Assembly (NCBI GenBank): GCA_036387255.1
Contig: DASVUC010000198.1
Span: 1 to 64,000 of the forward strand
Direction: 5' to 3'
Source: DASVUC01 sp036387255
Lineage (GTDB): Bacteria > Planctomycetota > Phycisphaerae > Tepidisphaerales > Tepidisphaeraceae
DNA length: 64,000 nucleotides
Shown here: piece after piece, positions 58,495 through 64,000 of the stretch
Numbering within the stretch: the first letter of the stretch is position 1
Layout: every line of letters begins with the position of its first letter
Position numbers and translations under genes: made by a program
Notes under the pieces: model-generated
What the model saw: only the letters and a program-made list of their open reading frames with translations
What the model was told of the DNA's origin: nothing
Databases searched by the model: none

Positions 58495-59478
58495 GTGAAA
58501 GTCATTACACGTGAAGAAAGTTCTGTTGCGGGGAGCCCGGGAGCCGCGGGAGGCGCAGGACGGTCGGTGCTCGATTTGATTGGGAACACGCCGCTGCTGG
58601 AGTTTAAGCGCATCGCAGAGGCGGTTGCGCCGGTGAAGGTTTACGCCAAGGCCGAGTGGTACAACCCGGGCGGGAGCGTGAAGGATCGGGCGGCGCTTTA
58701 CATGATCCGCGACGGGGAGCGGCGGGGGCTGCTGACGAAGGAGAAGACGATCATCGACGCGACCAGCGGGAACACCGGCATCGCCTACGCCATGATTGCG
58801 GCGGAGCGGGGGTACAAGCTGAAGGTGGCGCTGCCTTCCAATGCCAGCAGCGAGCGAAAGCAGAGCTTGCTCGCCTACGGGGCGGAGCTGATTCTGACCG
58901 ATCCAACGGAAAGCACGGACGGCGCGCAGCGCCACGTGCGCAAGCTGGTCGATGCGGAGCCCGAGAAATACTTCTATCCGGATCAGTACAACAACGACTC
59001 CAACTGGACCGCGCACTACGAGACGACCGCGCCGGAAATCTGGCGGCAGACGGGCGAGCAGGTGACGCATTTTGTCTCCGGCCTGGGGACCAGCGGCACG
59101 TTCATGGGCACCACCCGACGGCTGCGGCAATTCAACCCGATGATCAAGTGCATGAGCGTCCAACCCGATGCGCCGCTGCACGGGCTCGAGGGGATGAAGC
59201 ACATGCAGACGGCGCTGGTGCCGGGAATTTACGATCCAACGCTGGCGGATGAGTGTCTCGAAGTGTCGACGGAAGATGCGCATCAGATGGTGCTGCGGCT
59301 GGCGCGCGAGGAAGGGCTGCTGGTCGGCGTCTCCTCAGGCGCCAACATGGTCGCCGCTCTACGTGTGGCAAGCGGATTGAAAGAGGGCGTGGTCGTCACT
59401 ATTTTCTGCGACTCCGCGGCGAAGTATTTGTCCGAAAGCTTCTGGACCGAAAGCAGCGAAGCGGAGAATTGGCCGTGA
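58495..59478 (+). CDS. cysM: Cysteine synthase, CysM type
   Basis: This is a 327-residue fold-type II PLP enzyme making cysteine from an activated serine. VYAKAEWYNPGGSVKDRAAL carries the PLP lysine, ATSGNTGIAYAMIAAERGYK the phosphate-adjacent loop, and VSGLGTSGTFMGTTRRLRQF the phosphate-binding glycines. The TSGTFMG and RRLR pattern resembles the actinobacterial CysM that uses O-phosphoserine and the thiocarboxylated carrier CysO. The E1-like gene before it and the JAMM peptidase after it are the same partners as in that pathway. Start is GTG 58495. The stop overlaps the next start (GTGA). Confidence 0.88.
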   Translation: MKVITREESSVAGSPGAAGGAGRSVLDLIGNTPLLEFKRIAEAVAPVKVYAKAEWYNPGGSVKDRAALYMIRDGERRGLLTKEKTIIDATSGNTGIAYAMIAAERGYKLKVALPSNASSERKQSLLAYGAELILTDPTESTDGAQRHVRKLVDAEPEKYFYPDQYNNDSNWTAHYETTAPEIWRQTGEQVTHFVSGLGTSGTFMGTTRRLRQFNPMIKCMSVQPDAPLHGLEGMKHMQTALVPGIYDPTLADECLEVSTEDAHQMVLRLAREEGLLVGVSSGANMVAALRVASGLKEGVVVTIFCDSAAKYLSESFWTESSEAENWP

Positions 59479-59930
59479 ACGAGCTGGTACTACCGGCGGA
59501 GTTGTACACGCAGATTGAAGCGGAAGGCGCGGCGGCGTACCCCAACGAATGCTGCGGGATCTTGTACGGCCGCCACGTCCGCGACGGCGGTGTGATGCGG
59601 CGGATGGTCGAGCGGATCGAGCCGGTGCGCAATGAGTTTGAGGCGGGGGAGCAGTATCACCGGTTCCTCATCACACCGGACACGCTGATGAAGGCAGAGA
59701 AGACGGCCGCGGAGGAAGGTCGGCTGGTGCTTGGCTTCTATCACAGCCACCCGGATCATCCGGCGCGGCCAAGCCAGTACGACCTGGATCACGCCTGGCC
59801 GTTCTATTCGTACGTGATCGTCAGCATCATCCAGCGCCAGGCAGATGTGATGACGTGCTGGGTGCTGGATGAACAGACGAATCAGTTCAAGCAGCAGGAG
59901 ATCATCGGGACGACGATGAATGATGAGTAA
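59475..59930 (+). CDS. M67 family metallopeptidase (JAMM/Mec type)
   Basis: This 151-residue zinc peptidase has the JAMM motif: a Glu early (AYPNECCGILYGRH), then VLGFYHSHPDHPARPSQYD, which provides H-x-H-x(n)-S-x(2)-D. In Mycobacterium the homologue Mec+ cuts cysteine off the C-terminus of the carrier CysO after CysM has attached it. The start GTG 59475 overlaps the cysM stop, so the two are translationally coupled. The length matches the short, single-domain Mec family. Confidence 0.88.
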   Translation: MNELVLPAELYTQIEAEGAAAYPNECCGILYGRHVRDGGVMRRMVERIEPVRNEFEAGEQYHRFLITPDTLMKAEKTAAEEGRLVLGFYHSHPDHPARPSQYDLDHAWPFYSYVIVSIIQRQADVMTCWVLDEQTNQFKQQEIIGTTMNDE

Positions 59931-59987
59931 CACGTAACAGACAGCTGTTGCAGCGAATTGAAGAACTTTTATCGGGAAGAGTGAGCT

Positions 59988-60950
59988 ATGCCGCTTAAAC
60001 CTCAGGGACGAATTTTCAACGACATCACCGAAACGATCGGCGGCACGCCGCTGGTTCGGCTGAACCGGATCATCCCGGCAGGCGGCGCGACGGTGCTGGC
60101 GAAGTGTGAGTTCTTCAACCCGCTATCGAGCGTGAAAGACCGCATCGGCGTCGCCATGATCGAAGCCGCCGAGCGTGAAGGGAAAGTCGACCGCGACACT
60201 GTGATTGTGGAGCCCACCAGCGGGAACACGGGCATTGCGCTGGCGTTTGTGTGCGCGGCGAAGGGTTACAAGCTGATCCTGACGATGCCCGAATCGATGT
60301 CGATCGAGCGGCGGCGGTTGCTCAAGGCGCTGGGCGCGCAGGTGGTGCTGACGCCGGCCGGGGATGGCATGCGCGGCGCGATCAACACCGCCCAGAAGAT
60401 CCTCTCTGAGCACAAGAAGTCGTTCATGCCTCAGCAGTTCGATAATCCGGCCAACCCGGAGATCCACCGCAACACGACGGCGGAAGAGCTCTGGGCCGAC
60501 ACCAACGGCGCAATCGACATTTTGGTCGCCGGCGTGGGCACGGGCGGTACGATCACAGGCGTAGGCGAAGTGCTTAAGAAGCGCAAGCCCACCTTCCGCG
60601 CCATTGCGGTGGAACCCAGCGCTTCACCGGTCATCACGCAGACGATGAACAAAGAGCCGCTCAAGCCTGGCCGGCACAAGATCCAGGGCGTCGGCGCCGG
60701 CTTCGTGCCGAGCAATCTGCACACGGACATCGTGGATGAGGTGGTGCAGGTGAGCGATGATGAAGCGTTCCAGTGGGCGCGCCGGTTGCACAAGGAAGAA
60801 GGCATCTTCGCCGGCATCAGCTCCGGCGGAAACGTCGCCGCAGCGGCAAAGGTCGCGGCGCGGCCGGAAAACAAAGGCAAGATGATTGCCGTCATTCTGC
60901 CGAGCATCGGCGAGCGATATTTGAGCACCCCGCTGTTCGAAGAGGAATGA
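59988..60950 (+). CDS. cysK: Cysteine synthase A
   Basis: CysK makes cysteine from O-acetylserine and sulfide. The 320-residue protein has IGGTPLVRLNRIIPAG, CEFFNPLSSVKDRIGVAMIE with the PLP lysine, PTSGNTGIALAFVCAAKGYK, AGVGTGGTITGVGEVLKKRK and FAGISSGGNVAAAAKVA, all canonical for CysK. It is the second cysteine synthase in this block, so the organism can probably use both free sulfide and carrier-bound sulfur. GGGAAGAG precedes the ATG. A 57-base gap separates it from the peptidase gene. Confidence 0.93.
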   Translation: MPLKPQGRIFNDITETIGGTPLVRLNRIIPAGGATVLAKCEFFNPLSSVKDRIGVAMIEAAEREGKVDRDTVIVEPTSGNTGIALAFVCAAKGYKLILTMPESMSIERRRLLKALGAQVVLTPAGDGMRGAINTAQKILSEHKKSFMPQQFDNPANPEIHRNTTAEELWADTNGAIDILVAGVGTGGTITGVGEVLKKRKPTFRAIAVEPSASPVITQTMNKEPLKPGRHKIQGVGAGFVPSNLHTDIVDEVVQVSDDEAFQWARRLHKEEGIFAGISSGGNVAAAAKVAARPENKGKMIAVILPSIGERYLSTPLFEEE

Positions 60951-61054
60951 ACTTGATCAGCGCAGCAGGCGCGGGACCTCCGCGGTATCGCGAGGCTTGC
61001 GAGGTGACGCGCAACTTCTGGGCTTTCGTCATAAGAATTGCATGGGATTGAGCT

Positions 61055-61666
61055 ATGGCAGAACAAAAAGCGACGAACATTACCTGGCACCAGGGCGCTG
61101 TCACACGTGAGGAGCGCGAGAAGCTGCTCGGGCAGAAAGGCGTGACCGTTTGGATGACCGGGTTGTCAGCTTCCGGAAAGTCGACCATCGCGGTGATCCT
61201 GGAGCAAATGCTGCTTCACATGAAGAAGCACGCCTATCGCCTCGACGGCGACAACATCCGAATGGGCTTGAACAAAAACCTCGGCTTCAGTGCCGAGGAT
61301 CGGGCGGAGAACATTCGCCGGATCGGGGAGGTCGCCAAGCTCTTTACCGATGCTGGCGTGATTGCCATCACCAGCTTCATCTCGCCGTACAAGAAGGATC
61401 GTGACGCCGTGCGTGCGAGCATGAAGGCGGGAGAGTTCATCGAGGTGTATGTGAACGTGAGCCTCGAGGGCGCGGAGAAGCGCGATCCAAAGGGCCTGTA
61501 TAAGAAGGCCCGTGCTGGAGAAATCAAAGGTTTCACGGGAATCGACGATCCCTATGAGGCGCCGGAGAACGCGGAGATCGTGATCGAGACGGAAAAGACT
61601 TCCGCTGAAGATGCCGCGAAGCGGATCCTGGCGTATCTTGAAAAGGGCGGCTATCTGACCGCGTGA
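61055..61666 (+). CDS. cysC: Adenylylsulfate kinase
   Basis: CysC phosphorylates adenosine 5'-phosphosulfate to PAPS. The 203-residue protein has the P-loop VTVWMTGLSASGKSTIAVIL, the RLDGDNIRMGLNKNLGFS motif, EDRAENIRRIGEVAKLF, and the FISPYKKDRDAVR and KGLYKKARAGEIKGFTGIDD segments, all complete. It is a free-standing kinase; no ATP sulfurylase gene (cysND or sat) is adjacent. It follows cysK by 104 bases and continues the sulfur theme, either for sulfate assimilation or for sulfate-ester synthesis. Confidence 0.94.
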   Translation: MAEQKATNITWHQGAVTREEREKLLGQKGVTVWMTGLSASGKSTIAVILEQMLLHMKKHAYRLDGDNIRMGLNKNLGFSAEDRAENIRRIGEVAKLFTDAGVIAITSFISPYKKDRDAVRASMKAGEFIEVYVNVSLEGAEKRDPKGLYKKARAGEIKGFTGIDDPYEAPENAEIVIETEKTSAEDAAKRILAYLEKGGYLTA

Positions 61667-61669
61667 TCG

Positions 61670-62521
61670 ATGAGCCAGGCGTTTGTCGATCTTCATTGTC
61701 ACTCAACCGCTTCCGATGGCACGCTCGCGCCGCGCGATGTGGTTCGGCTGTCGCGAGAGTCGAATCTTTCGGGGCTTGCGCTGACGGATCATGACACCAT
61801 CGCCGGCGTCGAAGAAGCGGAGGGCGCGGCTCGCGAGCTGGGGATTACGTTTCTGCCGGGCATTGAAATCAGCTGCGCGTTTCCGACGCCCGGCACGTTG
61901 CACATGCTGGGATATGGCGTTGACCCCCAGAGCGCGGTGCTGCGCGAGATGATGCGGCAGCTGATCGAGGCGCGGGACAATCGCAATCCCCGGATCATCG
62001 CAAAACTGAATCAGATGGGGGTGGCGATCACGATGGATGAGGTGGAGCGCGAGGCGGGGGGGACGGTGATTGGCCGCCCTCACGTGGCGGCCGTGCTGGT
62101 GCGAAAGGGTTATGTCTCTTCAATCAAGAACGCGTTCGACAAGTACCTCGGGCAGGGCGCGCCGGCGTTCTTCGACAAGGAGCGGCTGGAGCCTCGGCGT
62201 GCGCTTGAACTGATCGCGCAGTCCGGCGGTCTGGCGGTGCTGGCGCATCCAATCCAGCTTCGGGCGAGCAACGATGCGGAGCTGGAGCGAGTGGTGAAGG
62301 ATCTGGTGGACCTGGGGCTGGCGGGGATTGAGACGATCCACAGCGATCACGATGCCGCCCACATAGAGAAGTACGCTCGACTTGCGGATCGTTTCGGTCT
62401 GCTGCAAACCGGCGGCAGCGATTTCCACGGCACCAACAAGACCATCACCCTCGGCGTCGCCAACGGCCGAAAGGTGCCGCGCCAGATGATGGATCGCCTG
62501 CTCTCGCGCCTGGGGCGGTAG
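61670..62521 (+). CDS. PHP domain phosphoesterase
   Basis: The 283-residue protein has the PHP metal-binding motifs DLHCHSTASDGTLAP, LALTDHDTIAGV, FLPGIEISCAF, GRPHVAAVLVRKGYVS and LQTGGSDFHGTNKT. This set matches the YciV/TrpH-like group, which includes RNase AM and the 3',5'-nucleoside bisphosphate phosphatase that removes pAp, a by-product of PAPS use. The position three bases after cysC supports a pAp phosphatase role here, as an inference from context. ATG 61670 directly follows the cysC stop. Confidence 0.85.
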   Translation: MSQAFVDLHCHSTASDGTLAPRDVVRLSRESNLSGLALTDHDTIAGVEEAEGAARELGITFLPGIEISCAFPTPGTLHMLGYGVDPQSAVLREMMRQLIEARDNRNPRIIAKLNQMGVAITMDEVEREAGGTVIGRPHVAAVLVRKGYVSSIKNAFDKYLGQGAPAFFDKERLEPRRALELIAQSGGLAVLAHPIQLRASNDAELERVVKDLVDLGLAGIETIHSDHDAAHIEKYARLADRFGLLQTGGSDFHGTNKTITLGVANGRKVPRQMMDRLLSRLGR

Positions 62522-62527
62522 ATTTGC

Positions 62528-62533
62528 TACAAT
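62528..62533 (+). promoter_or_regulatory. -10 hexamer TACAAT for the tRNA gene
   Basis: TACAAT ends 15 bases before the first base of the tRNA, giving a short leader of about 8 bases. It overlaps the end of the PHP gene. No good -35 box is visible. Confidence 0.5.
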
Positions 62534-62548
62534 GACGATGAAGTCCTC

Positions 62549-62621
<73 letters not shown>

Positions 62622-62648
62622 ATTTCCCACCGAGCAGACGGCGCAAAC

Positions 62649-62680
62649 GAACCGGGCACACGTGGCCGTGAGCCCGGTTC
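62649..62680. terminator. Hairpin between tRNA and amtB
   Basis: A perfect 9-bp stem (GAACCGGGC 62649-62657 with GCCCGGTTC 62672-62680, 14-base loop) is followed by TGTTGTCTC. It lies between the tRNA 3' end and the convergent amtB stop and could end transcription from either side. The T tract is weak. Confidence 0.5.
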
Positions 62681-62701
62681 TGTTGTCTCAACATTGCTTG
62701 C

Positions 62702-64000
62702 TCACACGGCCGGTTCGGGTGCCGTGGAGCCGGCTGAAGCCTGCTTCCGCGACACGGCAACCGCTTCATCCGTGATGAGTGTCGCGCCCGCGCCGGCATA
62801 GGTGGCGCTGAAGGCGTCTTCGAGGTTGTAGCCGGATTCGCCGTGCTGGCTGATATCCAGGCCGTCGTACTCGTCGCTTTCCGTTACCCGCAGGCCAACA
62901 ACCACGTCGACCAGCTTGAGCAGGATGAACGCGCCAACGATTGCGATCACCCACGTGATCCCGGTCGCGATGAGCTGGCTGGTGAAAAGAGAGGCATTAC
63001 CTTCGAGCAGGCCGAGCTTGTCCGGCTGGCCTTCATGGTGATACACGGGCGGCAGGTTCACGGCGGCGACCGCGAACACACCCGTGAGAATAGCGCCGAG
63101 TGTGCCGCCCACACCATGCACGCCGAAGGCGTCGAGCGAGTCATCGTAGCCGAACGCGTGCTTCATCGTGGTGGCGGCGAAGAAACAGATGATGCCGCCG
63201 GCGAATCCGATGATGATTGCGTACATCGGCGTGACGAAGCCCGCCGCGGGCGTGATCACGACCAAGCCTGCAACCGCGCCGGAGATAGCGCCCAGGACAG
63301 TCGGTTTGCCGGTCTTGATCCACTCGATGAACAGCCAGCCGAGCGTCGCAGCGGCGGCGGCGAAGTGCGTGGCAATCAACGCGCTGCTGGCGAGGGCGCC
63401 GGCACTGAGCGCGCTGCCGGCATTAAACCCAAACCAGCCAACCCACAGCAGCGCTGCGCCGATCACGGAGATGACGACGCTGTGCGGCGGCATGGGTGTG
63501 GAACCAAACCCGCGGCGCTTGCCGAGAACCAGCGCTGCGACCAAGGCGGAAACGCCTGAGGAGATGTGGACGACCGTTCCACCCGCAAAATCGATCGCAT
63601 TAATCCTCCCCCCGTTCCAGGCGTTCAGCAGCCCACCCTTGCCCCAGACCATGTGCGCCATCGGGCAGTAGATCACCAGCAGCCAGAGGATCGAGAAAAT
63701 CAGCATCGCACTGAACTTGATGCGCTCGGCATACGCGCCGCTGATGAGCGCGGGCGTGATGATCGCGAACATGAGCTGGTAAACCATCCACGTGGTGTGC
63801 GGAATGGTGGGCGCGTACTCCACGGGCGCTGCGCCAACCTCGCGCATAAACGCGAAGCGGAACCCGCCGATGAAGGCATTGCCCGTGTCGAAGGCAAGGC
63901 TGTACCCGATGACCGCCCAGACGATGCTGACCACCGCCATCAGGATGAAGCTCTGCATCATCGTGGAAAGGACGTTCTTGCGGCGAACCAGCCCCCCGTA
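62702..64000 (-). CDS. amtB: Ammonium transporter (5' end outside window)
   Basis: This is the C-terminal part of an Amt-family ammonium channel. The frame is open to the window edge, and the edge codons read YGGLVRRKNVLSTMMQSF, a conserved Amt segment, so ATG 63961 is not the start. Further motifs are DFAGGTVVHISSGVSALVAA, PHSVVISVIGAALLWVGWFG and GYDDSLDAFGVHGVGGTLGA, which include the twin-histidine pore residues. About eight helices are present. The C-terminal cytoplasmic tail is long and ends SAGSTAPEPAV. A GlnK/GlnB gene often accompanies amtB but would lie outside this window. Confidence 0.95.
   Translation of the reverse strand, partial: YGGLVRRKNVLSTMMQSFILMAVVSIVWAVIGYSLAFDTGNAFIGGFRFAFMREVGAAPVEYAPTIPHTTWMVYQLMFAIITPALISGAYAERIKFSAMLIFSILWLLVIYCPMAHMVWGKGGLLNAWNGGRINAIDFAGGTVVHISSGVSALVAALVLGKRRGFGSTPMPPHSVVISVIGAALLWVGWFGFNAGSALSAGALASSALIATHFAAAAATLGWLFIEWIKTGKPTVLGAISGAVAGLVVITPAAGFVTPMYAIIIGFAGGIICFFAATTMKHAFGYDDSLDAFGVHGVGGTLGAILTGVFAVAAVNLPPVYHHEGQPDKLGLLEGNASLFTSQLIATGITWVIAIVGAFILLKLVDVVVGLRVTESDEYDGLDISQHGESGYNLEDAFSATYAGAGATLITDEAVAVSRKQASAGSTAPEPAV

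Overview
The window is GC-rich (about 60 percent by eye), densely coded DNA from a diderm bacterium that makes peptidoglycan. I place it in the Planctomycetota, probably the Phycisphaerae. The clues are a LEPLERRALL start on a secreted repeat protein, an ECF sigma factor fused to a membrane-anchored C-terminal domain, a prepilin-like protein ending in a GDGHVDW motif, an enlarged GyrB, and LptF/LptG beside a MurE-MurF-MraY set with the meso-DAP type DNPR motif. No rRNA, CRISPR array, transposase or phage gene was seen.

Layout. 1-3623: end of an aminotransferase gene, then lptF and lptG, each starting 2-3 nt after a copy of the same dispersed repeat. 3624-3947: a second repeat and a strongly structured RNA candidate ending in an intrinsic terminator, just before a prepilin-like gene. 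4.8-11.8 kb: a conserved unknown, an M48 protease, gyrB (minus strand), a secreted HEAT/TPR protein and a tandem PTPS/QueD protein. 12.0-18.4 kb (minus strand): murE-murF-mraY, a thioredoxin-fold 2Fe-2S ferredoxin, chrA and a short LuxR-type regulator. 18.6-24 kb: a crystallin-like protein, trpE, an internally duplicated membrane protein, slyD, a MEMO protein and a coiled-coil protein. 24-29.5 kb: a sugar-processing pair (Gfo/Idh oxidoreductase and a Tat-exported TIM-barrel hydrolase), rsmA, a DUF4149 protein and the sigma-factor fusion. 29.5-34.2 kb: a frameshifted beta-propeller/RTX gene, glutamate dehydrogenase and asnS.

34.3-43.6 kb is an alpha-glucan locus. A GH1-like glycosidase interrupted by an in-frame amber codon and a small unknown gene precede glgE, a treS-maltokinase fusion and glgB. 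Together the last three form the trehalose to maltose to maltose-1-phosphate to branched alpha-glucan route. Pyruvate kinase follows on the other strand, and a GH15 glucoamylase/trehalase-type enzyme lies at 50.5 kb.

45-57 kb holds an MscS channel, a DinB protein, several unknowns, an adenylate-kinase-like/deoxyribosyltransferase-like fusion, and an operon of a secreted TPR protein, a sensor kinase and an OmpR-type regulator. 57.2-62.5 kb is a sulfur/cysteine block: a ThiF/MoeB-type E1 enzyme, CysM, a JAMM peptidase, CysK, CysC and a PHP phosphoesterase. It resembles the sulfur-carrier (CysO) cysteine pathway, but no carrier gene is visible. A CAT-anticodon tRNA and the 3' part of amtB close the window.

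Three cross-cutting observations stand out. Short dispersed repeats occupy gene leaders and in one case lie in frame inside the E1 gene. At least six genes have a TATAAT-like hexamer 6-7 nt before the ATG and no Shine-Dalgarno sequence, which predicts leaderless mRNAs. Two genes are disrupted by single-base differences and are either recent pseudogenes or assembly errors.
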